DNA from: Ascaris suum
Lineage: Eukaryota > Nematoda > Chromadorea > Rhabditida > Ascarididae
Assembly: GCA_013433145.1 (NCBI GenBank)
Contig: CM024172.1
Coordinates: forward strand, 6,502,553-6,566,552
DNA length: 64,000 nt
Direction: 5' to 3'
The notes beneath the pieces were generated by a model. It worked only from the letters and a program-made list of their open reading frames with translations, was not told the DNA's origin and did no database searches. Below, piece by piece: positions 24,601-36,833 of this stretch. The position numbers and the translations under genes were made by a program. Within the stretch, counting starts at the first letter, position 1, and the number at the start of each line of letters is the position of its first letter.

Positions 24601-26075
24601 ATCGTATGCAGTACGCAGGCTCCCTCACCTTCCTGGTTCATTTAAGTCAAAGTGCTAGAACACCTGTGTGGGCTTCGCGTCATAATGTGCTGGCAGCGGA
24701 ATCGGTGGAGGCAGCACTGGCTGAAGATTCAGATCCGGGAAGCGATCGGCTGGAAAGCGACGGCGCAGCATTCGCATGCACTTGTTGATGTTATCTCGAC
24801 CACCCTCCACTGAGTATATTTGATGTGTTTCCATCTACAAAAGTGGACTGATAAGTGGAGCAATCATTCGTTTAGGTTCAGACTATCCCAACAACTCAAT
24901 GCTTCTGCCGGCAACTTTCGCTTATTAGGCTCGGGCGTTTAAATGAAACGATCCAGTTGTGCAAACGGGCACTATTCAGTCTGCAAGGCATGAGCGATGA
25001 AGGGGACGCGAAATGCTTTCAATGACTCCTTAGCACTGCTGATTATACAACAGCCGCTTTCTGATAAGAGAAATTCGACGCAAGCAGCCAGCTAATTGGT
25101 ACGCTGGTTCGCAGAAGCAGGCAAGCAAAAAAAATGGTATGAAACAAATTATCCGCGTCGGTTTCTATTTGTCGGAGAGAACAAACCAAAGACGTACACA
25201 AGCAGAAATTAAGCGATACCAGAAAGAGAGTAGAGAACAGACAGCACAACACCGAGGAGAACCTTGCGCAGATTGCATTTCACACGAAAAGGCTAAGCGA
25301 AATACGAAACATATTTTTCGGACAGTTTACCAAACAAACACCAAAAAGCCCATATTTGTATTCTAATCGTCATACTTAGATGAATAGATTCAGTGGTTCC
25401 TTTTCTTTCCACAGCACCACTGAGAGGCAAATAGCAATACACATATTTACGTACGATGCACTTGCATTTGAGTAAGCAGTGTATGGCACTTCGCATTCTA
25501 TATACGAAACATAGGGGAATACAGTGAAAGTGGCAGGGAACAGATAGGAGGATTTCAAATTTTCTCGGGTCACTATCCTCGCTGAATAAGAAGGAATCAT
25601 GCTTACGGATCTCAAGTTCCCCTGTCAAGTTTATTCAGGAAACTGTGCAGGTCGGATCTAAGGGAGCAACGCACTGATATTATCCCTGCGAAAAAAGCTC
25701 GGAATTAGACATGTGCCACCAAAAAGCGCATGTGAACGGCCTAGTTAACGGCCAAACAATAGCTTCACAATCGGGTTAATGAAAACCCGTGTAAGATCAA
25801 ACCAGGATGCCGACCTTACTGCTGATGTGATGCGGACGAATGGAAATCACCACTTCGTTCCTTACTGAAAGCTCCTGAAATATGCAACAGAAATTCATGT
25901 TTTATAACAACTTCTCTAGCATCACAGTGGGAAACTAATCTCAGAATGAGCTGGTGCCTGGCTATTTTTCAAACTTGGGTAGGTTAATCCCTGCAATACA
26001 TGCTTTCCTCAGCAGTACGCAGTACTGCCCAAACACAAAATGCAAGATACCGCATTTACTGCTCTTCTGTTGTTC

Positions 26076-26146
<71 letters not shown>

Positions 26147-29100
26147 ATCGTGGCGTACTGGAATACGAATCAGATCCTCAACACCTTTTACCAAGCAAGT
26201 CAGGCCGTTATCGCCTCTTTTCAACCAATAATTATTTTCCACCAACAAACGCACCTAATGACCTTTATCCCAGAAAGCGCTCGGTTTACACCCCCAATAC
26301 TCGCCATCCAAAGGTTCTGTAAAATTTCCTACAGCAGCGGTTTCATCCTTCACAGAGTTAGACATAAACCTGTCAATCAAAGGAAATCCAGTCCTAATTT
26401 GCTGGCCAGACATGCGGTCCCACCTGCCGCCTTCATGTCCATCGATGGAACACAGTGCTCTGAACATGCAAGTGACAGAAATCTTTGGCTTTAATGCCTA
26501 TAAGCCAAAATGTCACAGTTCCTGAATTGTGTTAATGCAGCACTTAAAGTCAGCTCTAAGGGTTCAAATGTCTCGTCATAAATATGACCGATTCTTCAAT
26601 AATCGAATAAATAAAACCTAGCTGGGGAATTATCAAGCGGACGATTCGAATAGAGTTTACTTGTGTTACTCTATAAAGATCACAGCATAAGGAATATACG
26701 TACAGCATCCTTCATACCAAATAACATCAAGCTGCGCAGCGATAATAAAGAGAGGTGGTTTTAAAAAATCAGTCACCATCTATGTAATTTAAACGTGATG
26801 AACCAACAATCGCAGCGACTGAGCAATTGATTAATGTGTTATAGCACCTCACCGCGCCCTCACAAAAGCAACGAATGCGATGACTCCCTCATGGAGGCAA
26901 TACAAAAATTGCTCAAATAGCCATTGTGTACTTACTCATTTATTTTAACGTCTGGCAGCTTGTTGTTGCCCTTACCAAGGATGTCTCACTGTCATATATT
27001 TTAAGAGCCCCTCGTCATTTCTGCACATCTAATCTTCCAACCACGTCATACACAAGTGCCACTGGAGTACGACGAATACTTCATTTCTCATAATCACCTC
27101 GCTCATCCTCAATTACATTGTACCTTCCTTCCAGTAACCGATGCTGGAGTCAAACGAACGGTCCTGCTCTGAGGATGCGTGGTGGAGAGCGAATAATCCT
27201 TGCCTCCCTAAGCGATATATAGGCCTCTATTTTCTCAAGTGCTCGCAACGCAGCACCTCCTAAAGCCTGCTCTCACGCCAGAAGGACATTACCTGCGCAT
27301 CACGAGCTAGCAGGATAAGCCTCACGGAGCTGTACTTTCATGCTAGAACTTCACTACGAAGCATTCATACTAGCGCATACTGAGCCGCCAACTCTGGCAC
27401 CAGTTAACAGCACTCCGGATGCACACACAGAAGCCGAAACAACTTTCCGGCACAGACACTTGAAGTCAATAACTTATCGAGAGTCATATGCGCCACTCTC
27501 AAGTATCTACTTCGTTTTCTCATTTCATGCATTAAGTACAGGAAAATGCCGCAAATGGTGCCAAAAAACGGGTGATTTAGCACATACATTCAATCTCTAG
27601 CAGCACTTTTATCAAATTCAAGTCGTAAAATGCTTGCCGCTCCTACCAAAGAGTGATGACTACACCTTAGCGGCACGTGTCTTAAATTACATTTGTGCGA
27701 CCTACGAAGTTGCCGGAATAGCAAATCTTATGTGCACTTCAGCTATGTGGAGTAGCGTCATCCATTCCACCACACCTGTACGGCGCTAACCATCTGCCTG
27801 CACCATCCAGGCGGCGTACATCGTCGATGGACGCAAGTTAATGTTCCCTAGCAGACTTCCGCAGAAGCAAAGAATGAAACCGAACCGCATCTGCATATCT
27901 TTTCTTACTCTTTTTTCTGAGGACGCTTTCAAATCACGTCAAAGGATGCCTGTATGCTCTGTAGTCCGATAAAGAAAAACTACGATGACGCCTCTTTCAA
28001 GCGTATGCTGCGCACAGAACGTCAAACAACTTCCAAAGTTAAACGGGGACATAACAAGAAACCTCCGGCTACATGCTGTCACTAAATTCTGCAATCCCGC
28101 CCCCCCCCCCTCGTTCCGAAAAGAACTGCAGCACAAGAACACAAGAGCCATTTTTACAACTTTCACGCAAACGCCTAAATGAACGCAGGAACAGAAAGAA
28201 GATTCCGCCGAAGAACTTACTAATCACCGATATGAAAATTCACAAAAGTAACGACAATATGCCACACACTTCAGAGGTCGTGTAAGGAATTAAACGTTCA
28301 TTACACGACACTTCAAGGGGCACTGAACGTAACCCTCTTCCCACAAAGACTTACTGGGCCGATTTGATGATTAATTATTCGATAACCTTCGTATAATCAA
28401 CGGGGAAAATTCTACCTTGATTGTCTTCCCTCTGACGCCAATAAGCAATCCGACCAATGTGTTCGGAACCTCGAACTCGTAGATGTGATACATCTCACAC
28501 TCTTTCTGTCCTTCTAGAGTCACATCCACCGAAGAAAATAAACACTTCCTCAAGTTCATGTTGTTTTGCAGCTCCATAAAGCCAACCTAAAAAGGAAGTT
28601 GCTTTTTGCGAATCTCGCCACACTGCACTTTTCGCGTCGCACTAACAAATGAGAAATTAATTTATCAACAAATTGCGAAATACTCTTTCACTACCAACTA
28701 CAAACCGAGGATCAATATACCTCAAGCCATTTTCAGTTACTAGAATGCTCGAAAATGAATTGGAAGGTTTGTAGGAACCTTAACGCTCCCCCTCACTACC
28801 ACATACAAAAGCACTCAAAGCCAATTTGCCAACAAACAACCGTCACAATCAAATTATTTATACCGTTGCATTTAACAAATTTCGCATTAACCTCGTATAT
28901 CAGATTTTGGCATTGGTTACTTCCTTTCGTCTCACGGCAACGACAATCGATACGATAAGAAATTCTCCTCCTTCCACCTCATCCTCAACCACGAATCTGC
29001 CAAGTCTTCACGGCGATCACTCGGCGCATACTGGATACGCCGTTATTATTCGGCATTTATCGTCACTAGCTATTACGCAATTCAACGAAAAGCAATCCAA

Positions 29101-32100
29101 CAGTTCTTATGCAATGGGGTTGAAGGTACTCCCATCCATTCTAGAAACAAGGTTTCTCAACCACCAACACGATCCGCCACTTGTGAGGCTCACGATATAA
29201 CACAGGAAGTGGTTTTGTTTTAAGATGATCGAAAATTTTATACAATGTTCCACTGCGGTACAAATATCAAGAAAGATTTTGCAACGTCTATAGTATCTTA
29301 TTTCTTAGACGGAACAAGAAGTACAACACGTGGGTACGTTCGGCTGAAATTTTCTACACCTTCCTTCCCATACCCACCTCCTCCCCTCCCACTCTCTGAT
29401 AATCTACACGCAGACGTACTGCCTATTCTCGAGAAGTGCATATTCCCTCAAGTCCAGAAATAAACGCTGATGCTCAAAACTGCTAGCAAATTGTTCTTCC
29501 GTACTATTTCCTTACGAATCATAGACGGAAAGAACTGTCTCAAGAACTTCTGGCGATGAACAACGGAATAAGGCATAATGAGCCATGGACATTAAAACAC
29601 ACTGTTTACTACCACTGTGTGCAACTCACACAATGATCGTGCTCCCCTCAAACTTCCAATCATACAGTAAATTGATGATAGAGCAAACGCTCACGTTCCA
29701 CAGGATGAAGCGAGCAGAACAAATATTTTCCATTAAAACCGGCATCATGGAAGGAAGGAAGCGACAAAGATGTACTGACGGCGCGTAAGGCGGTCTCAGT
29801 ACCTCATGACTATAAACAGGAGGAACGTCGGCCCTCCCAGGCAACTTCTTTCTAAAACATGGAAATGAGAACTTCGGTTCTACACAGCTGAAACACCCCT
29901 TGTTTGGAAAACACTCCAATACGGTTGCTGGCAAAACGCCTCCACACATTTTGACCAGATGTTTGCAAAACACGCGTGATGGCGAAAGAAAATTGTGGAA
30001 GGATGGAGGTGACAAACTGCGCCAACCCTAAGCACCAGTTGTTATAAGCAATGCGTGAAATGTCACGCAACGACTTGCAATAGCGACCATGTTAAAATCA
30101 GTGAAATGCGATCCTCCTTGTAACGCCCACCTCATCATGACTCTCCGTTCTATCCTCACGTTCATGCAAGACTTCCGTGTCTCGTGGTCGCATCACAAGT
30201 GAAGGATTAACTGTGTTTTCATTTTGATCCATAATGACTGACTCACTGCATATCGACGGTTCGAAGTTGTGTGAGCAACTCACAGTTTGCTCGTTGTCCT
30301 CCGACTCCAGCTGTACTCTCGGTTGAGGGCTCGCTCTCGTGTCGTTCACCGACTGCTGAAAGAAGAATCCCGTTACATTTTATCAAGAAAAGGCCGCTAC
30401 AACTGTATTCAAATAAGTTATTGGACTGAATGCCTCAACTCAGAAAAGAAGCGAATTATAATTTTTCTGAGCGATACCATGTGATGATGTTGAAGGGTTG
30501 CATATTAGTGATGACAAACAGCCTAGAGTAGCTCAGTGTACGTCTCGCTAGCTGAAAAAAAAGTGGGAGGGGGAGGGGGGAGGGTGCGACACGACATACC
30601 TTCAATCACTATTCCTGCTCACTGCTGACGCTCACTTCAACGTGACCTACTCTCACTGCATCGCCGACCCGAACAGTACAAGGCCTACTGTCTGAGGGAT
30701 TTTCAACATTACAGACAGCAGACACGAAGCCAAGTGACTTCAATTCCCCTTTTTCTGCATACCCTGGAGGATCAACTGCTTTCACTAATATCCGGCATAG
30801 GTGTCAGCAGATGTGATCTGAGGAAGCATAAAGTGAGGATACTTAGCAGATAGTAGCAATGAGGTGCCACTTGTAAAAGTGGACCGAACATCAGTATGTC
30901 CCATCTTCCTATACCGTCCAGTTGCCTCCCCCCTCCCGTACCTTAGCCCCAGGGTCATCAGCAAAAGCGCAAACTGTGACAAGTAATTCAAGTGCATTGT
31001 CTCAATCAAAACTGTACCACTGCCACGACAGTAACCGAATGATGTCTCAGTGATTTGTTAAATATCCGTTCACAAATAAGTTAAAGTTATTATTGCTATG
31101 ACACCTGGCTGTCACCTTACTGCTCTTATGTTCACTACCCTACCTGGATTTATTTATCGTCCAAAAACGAGTCTTAGTGCGACCATTAAGAAATATGGCA
31201 AATAATTCTAAATACTCTGACTAGGCACTGCACAAGTGTACTAGTTGGGAGGAAAATTGATCGAAAACAAGAGAACATCGGTTGTATTTCCCATCAAGCA
31301 TATGTGAAACTTCGTCATTTGCACGACACTGAAGTAGGGCAACCGCTATCAAGTCCACGATTCAGGTGTCAATTCCCTCACATCAAAAGACGCCCCTACC
31401 AAGTTGCCACCTGTTGAGCTGGAAATTACATGACGCTTATGCTTAAAAATAATGAGCTACGATTTCGAAAAAAACATTTTTGAATTCTCGGCTATTGATA
31501 AGGCTGGGGAGGGAAGATGAAAACATGTTTGCCTCGTGCTGAAAGCGGTGCGTCATTTTTTCTTACCAGCAGAATCGATTGTACGCTGAAAGACTTTTAT
31601 AACTGAAGTTTGATAACATGCAGAAAACGTCAACTTTTCAGATGAACAGACGACCGAAGTGAAACTTTATTGCTTATCAGCATCCCATTCAGGAAAGAGG
31701 GGATGGAACCGTTTAGCACAGAGTAGTCAAAAATCCAGAAAGAAATCAGGAGGGAGCAAATTGACACAAAGAAAAGTAAATCGAAATGCCACGCAAGCAA
31801 GCTCGAGAAACAATGGCTCTCGCAGCGAAGTGAAGGCTGGAGGAGGAGAGGTGAAGCAGGAGGGGAGGGGGAGGGGGGAGAGTAGAGAGAAGGACAACAG
31901 AGAATGGAGCTGGAATTTCGGATGCCATACTCAGAACACAGCAGAAAACAGCATCTATCCATGCCGACCGCACTGCGAGTGGCAATGTGCGCAATTGTAA
32001 TTCAACTGATGTTTGCATTCGCTATCAACATCTCACTGAAGTTATGTAAAGTGTAACCGGCTGGAAGAAGGGAAAAAGCCTTGAAACGAGAGTCGAAAAA

Positions 32101-35100
32101 GGGAGTCGAACTGATTTTATCGCCAATTTACGGGAATTTTTTCTGAGGATTCCAAGAAACATAAACAGCTAATCAGCCACTAGATGGCGGGCGGTTCCGC
32201 TCTGTTGTCTCCAGCCTGACAAGTGTGAAAGGCAGGCGTTTGAGATAAATATCAGCTACTTCGGGCTTAAGCAGTTTTAAAGACTCATCTAGGACGTCAA
32301 GTAGGAGCTCTGCTTCAGCAGCCTATTTCCTGCGATGACTCCTTGGCGAGCTCCGACTAAACGCTGAAAGTACTATAGATCGATAATGCTGAGCATCAGT
32401 TCCTCCCACATGTTCAGTGCGGTAATCCCTCCCCCATTTCCTGTAGTTTGTGATCCTATTTGAAAGAGTTGAACGTGAATGAAATGTCATGTTTCCCACC
32501 GATTCAAAGGATGACGACGATGAAAGACTACAGCGGTGCTCGAGTGCAGAGAATGGATAGAAGGAAGACGATATGGGGTGCAACGACGGGATGGGGAAGA
32601 ACTGATAAACGAATGACTGAATACAGTGTACTTAATGAATTCTCTCGAGACATCACCAACATAAGAAATACTCAAATAAGCGAAATTAGTAATAAGGAGG
32701 GAATTGGAGTTCAACTTCCCACTCCATAAAGTAAAGCAGTTGCGGCAGAAATTGAAAAAAAAACGTTATTGTAACTACGAAGAACTGGTCTGCAATCATT
32801 AAATCAAAATGCAGCTTACACTTTACACTGTACATAATTCAAATGCGCGAGTTCAAATCGTTCAAATCTCGACCAAACAAATGACCACTCGCAACCTATG
32901 CCTACCCGTATTTCATCTCCACCGTATTGTAATTCAGTTCTTTCCTTTGCCCGATAAAATCACATCTTGTGGTGATCAGTGATATTCATTCCAACTTCTG
33001 CTTTAAAACATATTCTTTTAATAAACAGATCCAAACTCTACTGGAAAATCAGCTATTCAAATCGTTCAAGAAACATCAGCACACAAGAGTTTTTGAAGTT
33101 CACGTTGCAGAAGACAACAGCAGTCTAGAGGTAGCGCCAGAACAAATTTCTTTTCATTGACAATCGCGAGCTGCGAATGAGAAGCAAGTAGACCGCAAAC
33201 GCCGTGTAGGCATGGTGGAGTTGCAACATGATTGCACTCCGTAATGTGCTTATGAAATCGACCTCAATGAGCGAAAACTCCTGCGCACCGCTGATATTTA
33301 GACGCATAGTGCTCGCGTCTTAGTGAAAAAATTCCACAATTCGACAATCTCAAAATCTGCAAAAATAAGAAATATACCTCGTTGCAAATGAGCGATAAAT
33401 GCGCATGACCGTGCGGATCCGCTGCCGTCTGTGGCTGCACATAAAGCGAGTCTCCTGCTGCAGCAACCGTATTCTCGTTCTGGTCCATACAAACAGTTAC
33501 GTTGTGCGTCGGAACTTCCATTTCGTCTGATTTATGCGACGGCGGCCCGTCATTACCAGACTCCTGTAATACCTTCAACTGATCGCGCACTTCAATATGA
33601 TTCACCGATTACCGCTTCCATTCTTTAAACAAGTTACAATAACCTCGTAAGACATAAAAACGGCCGTTTTCTCATAAAATGAGGCATGCCTTTCTCGAAC
33701 GAAAATTTCCTTCTGTACCTACATGAAAAATGAAAGCTCTCTGTCCAGCACAGACCTCTTGGATGAAAGCCGCTCACGTCACCCTTAACCAGGAGGCATT
33801 TTTAAAGCATATTCAAGAAACTTCAAGCAGTAACTGGACAACAGCGAACGCTCGAGGAGAAACATTCGACATCGTTGAATGTACGATTGTATATGCGAAG
33901 CGCACCAGAAAACCCGTGCAAGCGATCAACGAAAAAACCTAAAAGACTGTACCTCTCAGATACCAATACTCACGAAGCCAAATACTTCATTCAATTCAGT
34001 GACTGCTATTTACAAGGACTGTCGCAGTCACCACTCCTGGCTCACCAAGCTACAAAAAAGTGACAGAGCTAACCTTCCGCAGCTCCTCCCTTCGTTCTGT
34101 TTCCTTCTTCCGGTAATTCTTGCGACCATCACTCCGCGGTATCAGCCCGTCAGCTCGCCACATTATCTTTTCTCGTTCGTCGCGCTTATTCATACTGGCT
34201 TCCAGCCTGTAACGACAATATAATTTCCCAGCCTGCAAAACGATTAACTCTTCCACCCCTACATCAACAGAAAACATACGACGAAAACGGTGGCACGACA
34301 TGCACTGCCAGGAAACCTCCCAACCAGGGCTGGATTATTAAGTAGAGAGCGCAATAAGGGGGCGTGGATGGGATGGTAGGTGGTTGACTTGAGGGAACAA
34401 AAACAAACAATAACAAAAGCGCTTATTTGCAGGCCATAAACGGGAAAAAACATACGAAGTTTCGAGGACTGAAACAGAATGTTGAAACAGAATGTAGAAG
34501 ACATGGTGAAACAGAATGTAGAAGAGAATTAAGAAACAAAAACGAGAGAACCCGAAAGTGAATAAAAGAAGCAAGAGGCAGTAAAAACAGAAAAAAGCAA
34601 GACGGACTGGCTGAGGCGGTATGGGAGGGTGCAAGTTAATTATAACTGAATCAGCTGAAGCGACACCAGCTGAAAGGGTGGCAGTCTGCCAGGTTCCTCC
34701 GTTTTATGCAGCAGTATGACGCCGCTACTTTCAAACCAAATGCAGGATGAGAATTCTGGTCTCGATTAAAGATTTTTTTGGTGCACCTGAATCCAACCGC
34801 TTTTCAAATCTCTTCAGCAACAAAATAAACGTCAGACCATTCATAGAGCAGATGAATCATCAATGGCTTCACAGACCCACCAAGTAATTACCTTCCGATG
34901 GTGAGGATCTTGCGCGGTACAGGCAACGTCGCATCTGCAACTATGTGAGTGAATGCCTAGTCGTTTTCAATGTGGATGACTTTCTATGGGAATGAGACTA
35001 TTACCGACCTCCTCTTCGGTTGTGCGCCGTAAAGGGCAAGATGTCTCGTCAGACATTGCTTGGACCTATCACGCATCCTATTATGGGCCTCAGTCCATGA

Positions 35101-35992
35101 GTGAACGTCCAATCATAGAAAAGAAAATCCAACCTCCAATAAAACTTGGGACAAATCACGACTTAAAATGCAATCAAATCCCCAGGAAACAAAGTGGAAC
35201 ACTCACAAGTAAAAAACAGCCTTTAAATTTCAATCCAGCAGCCGCATTTCAAGCTTCAATCTTTTTTGACCGGCTGCCGAAAAAATTTTACAAAGAAACG
35301 AATTGAGCTGCAATCCCCGAGAAAAATAGCATGCACGTTTTAAAATTTAGCACCTTCTCAGCAATGCTTCATGAGAGATGGATGAGCACTCTCAAACATC
35401 CAAGCTGATCAGTTTGCAGACGAACAATCCATCGAGCACGTGCTCACTGCTCTTTTATTGACCCTCGCAAACAATCAACCCATAAAATCAAAGTGTTGAG
35501 CGATATCATTTGTATAATCTATACTTATATCGCTGACGTAATATATGCAGTACATAAAATCATTCCCTAAAAGAGTAATTAATAGAGTATGAAGGTGAAA
35601 ATACATGGAATAATACTGGACGAAACGAGTCACTCAGCCGGACGGAAGGAAAATCAAAAATCAAAGGAAGTGGGGATATCTTTCATCCGCCGCATTTTGA
35701 GCTGCCTGCCACGCAAACACGCAACGGTGAGCATAACTTCGCCTTCTCTCAAACTTCCGACCAAAATGCCCCACCATATGTATCCCCTCACCAAAGTACA
35801 ACTTGTGCCGGTCTGCTTAATCTCTGGACATACGCTTTCTCTCTTTCAAAAAACATACCTTATATGAGATTGAAAATTGCGGTTGGTCGATTGCCTCCTG
35901 GCTGCTTCCTTGGCTCGCCTTCGTCTAATGAACCATGCGAACACGGTGGCCACAGCAAGTCCACCGGCCAGCAATACGACGGACCGCTTCAT
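19660..35992 (-). CDS. akap-1: AKAP1-like mitochondrial A-kinase anchor protein, KH plus Tudor
   Basis: Twelve exons: 35992-35859, 34206-34074, 33563-33378, 30355-30131, 28586-28416, 25874-25815, 24834-24664, 24206-24026, 22851-22704, 22263-22196, 22052-21910, 19827-19660. Every junction keeps phase and the total is 1788 nt, 595 residues plus stop. Residues 1-30 form a signal anchor (VVLLAGGLAVATVFAWFI followed by RRRRAK), as used for the outer mitochondrial membrane. Residues 90-240 are acidic and low complexity. A KH domain spans about 257-330 with GVRG as its GXXG loop. An extended Tudor domain spans about 361-560 with WYRAV, FIDYGGY and LPFQATECY. This order is that of AKAP1. Known family role: tether PKA, other signalling proteins and mRNAs at mitochondria. 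An acceptor (ctttag) at 36021 suggests trans-splicing 28 nt upstream of the ATG. Exons in the large intron between exons 4 and 5 could have been missed. Confidence 0.85.
21538..21604. repeat. (TA)n microsatellite, 67 nt
   Basis: Uninterrupted AT dinucleotide in the last intron of akap-1. Confidence 0.98.
21910..22052 (-). CDS. akap-1: akap-1 exon 11, probable GC donor
   Basis: Acceptor aaatttag. Encodes CWSDAATNIF, RTVEAFVVGYSAEDFTPFVE and LFCKDGRNM. Donor ATG|GCAAGT gives phase 0 to match exon 12; a competing GT donor seven bases upstream (C|gtaata) is out of phase with it. Confidence 0.75.
22196..22263 (-). CDS. akap-1: akap-1 exon 10
   Basis: 68 nt; acceptor atcctttcag, donor G|gtatct. 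Encodes TDFMSLPFQATECYTAHVEP, matching the conserved block after the Tudor core. Confidence 0.85.
22704..22851 (-). CDS. akap-1: akap-1 exon 9 (Tudor core), GC donor
   Basis: Acceptor gtttgcag. Encodes GLLCAAPANCGWYRAVTISY and RFIDYGGYSRLPRCDLRQI. The only donor keeping the frame with exon 10 is AG|GCTCGT, a GC donor; it restores the codon for R in RQIRTDF, a conserved AKAP1 stretch. Confidence 0.82.
24026..24206 (-). CDS. akap-1: akap-1 exon 8 (start of Tudor region)
   Basis: Acceptor cgtttttacag, donor C|gtatgt, phase 0 to 1. Contains VCSIVDAGHFFVQQPTHPSF and LNFYMLAVYN, the N-terminal strands of an extended Tudor domain. Confidence 0.85.
24664..24834 (-). CDS. akap-1: akap-1 exon 7 (end of KH)
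   Basis: Acceptor cttttgtag, donor CAG|gtgttc, 57 codons. Contains THQIYSVEGGRDNINKCMRM and LRRRFPADRFPDLNLQPV, the closing strand and helix of the AKAP1-type KH domain. Confidence 0.85.
25815..25874 (-). CDS. akap-1: akap-1 exon 6 (middle of KH)
   Basis: A 60 nt exon: acceptor atatttcag, donor AAG|gtcggc, phase 0 to 0. Encodes ELSVRNEVVISIRPHHISSK, the second helix and middle strand expected between exons 5 and 7. Confidence 0.8.
26078..26144. repeat. (TA)n microsatellite, 67 nt
   Basis: Uninterrupted AT dinucleotide in the intron between akap-1 exons 5 and 6; same length as the tract at 21538. Confidence 0.98.
28100..28110. repeat. C11 homopolymer
   Basis: Eleven C within the intron between akap-1 exons 5 and 6. 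Confidence 0.95.
28416..28586 (-). CDS. akap-1: akap-1 exon 5 (first half of KH)
   Basis: Acceptor cctttttag, donor AAG|gtagaa, 57 codons. Contains YEFEVPNTLVGLLIGVRGK, the strand-helix-GXXG core of a KH domain. Confidence 0.85.
30131..30355 (-). CDS. akap-1: akap-1 exon 4 (second MDQNENTV)
   Basis: Acceptor ttctttcag, donor GAG|gtgggc, 75 codons, phase 0 to 0. Acidic, disordered, containing VIMDQNENTVNPSLV. Confidence 0.7.
30565..30584 (+). other. G-quadruplex-type motif
   Basis: Four runs of 3, 5, 6 and 3 G separated by single A on the plus strand, inside the intron between akap-1 exons 3 and 4. The gene is on the minus strand, so the G-rich strand is its template. Confidence 0.8.
31862..31878 (+). 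other. Second G-run cluster
   Basis: G4-A-G5-A-G6 in the same intron. Only three runs of three or more, so weaker than the cluster at 30565. Confidence 0.6.
33378..33563 (-). CDS. akap-1: akap-1 exon 3 (first MDQNENTV)
   Basis: Donor GAG|gtatat is good; the acceptor (gtattacag) has little pyrimidine. 62 codons, phase 0 to 0, containing MDQNENTVAAAGDSLYV. Confidence 0.65.
34074..34206 (-). CDS. akap-1: akap-1 exon 2
   Basis: Acceptor gtcgttacag, donor AAG|gttagc, phase 2 to 0. Highly charged helix region (MNKRDEREKIMWRAD, RKKETERREELRK). Its phase closes exactly with exon 1. Confidence 0.7.
34471..34530. repeat. Short imperfect tandem repeat
   Basis: Three copies of GAAACAGAATGT at 34471, 34484 and 34508, in the intron upstream of akap-1 exon 2. 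Confidence 0.75.
35859..35992 (-). CDS. akap-1: akap-1 exon 1 (membrane anchor)
   Basis: ATG at 35992; 44 codons plus two bases; donor AAG|gtatgt. Encodes the hydrophobic anchor (residues 4-22) and the arginine cluster after it. Confidence 0.8.
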
Positions 35993-36821
35993 ATTGGACA
36001 ATGCCAACAGAGGCGGTATCCTAAAGTTTCGGTATCATTCAACAAATGCGTATAAGAAATTGCGATCGAATTGCAATACAGACCTTGCGAATTCAATTCA
36101 CCTTTGCACCACGGTATCATAACAATACACTTTGGCGGAATGTACTCATCATTGTGCCCGTAGATTTCCATAATTCCCAAAATGACCCTCTCCATCCCAT
36201 AAACTATAAGCCATCATCAAAACACCAACAGTAAATCTCCGACAACTAAACCTTTATAGAAGCAGTGCGAATAACTGTGATTATAGCATTGTGAACATCG
36301 AAGAAATACTTCCACGAATCTATCCTAACGAAAAACTCACTGCTATATGATCCGATGTCTAATACAGGTGCCGCATGGTCTTTTCCACAGTGCAATCATA
36401 ATCAAAAGTGAGGAAACCATTTAAAATCTTGTAAGCCCTTGAAGTCTATCAAATGGCGCGTAACGCGTTCCCGGTAATTTGTCTAGCGCAAAATACAGCC
36501 CCTCCTAGCACCAAAATTTCAACGTATCTCGGTATCCTTTGGAGGGGTACATTTCTGTGGCGGACCTCTCATCAAAAATGCATTATGTCTCATTCGATGG
36601 AGAATTTCGACATCTTTTAAGGGCTCTCTGACGGTTCATGGCGAGTTTCGCTGATGAGAAAAAGTGGCCAGAACAGGAATTTCAAATTCCCTGCTATTTA
36701 AATCCCTTCGCGGCAGCTTGCCATCTTCCTGCCTCGTGCACAGCTAGAAAGCTATGAAATCAACAACATGGGCAAAAGCGTTGACAGCTTAGCACAGGAC
36801 GAGCACTGGGGCAAGAGATGA

Positions 36822-36833
36822 GGGGGGGGGGGG
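36822..36833. repeat. G12 homopolymer
   Basis: Twelve consecutive G. Confidence 0.95.
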
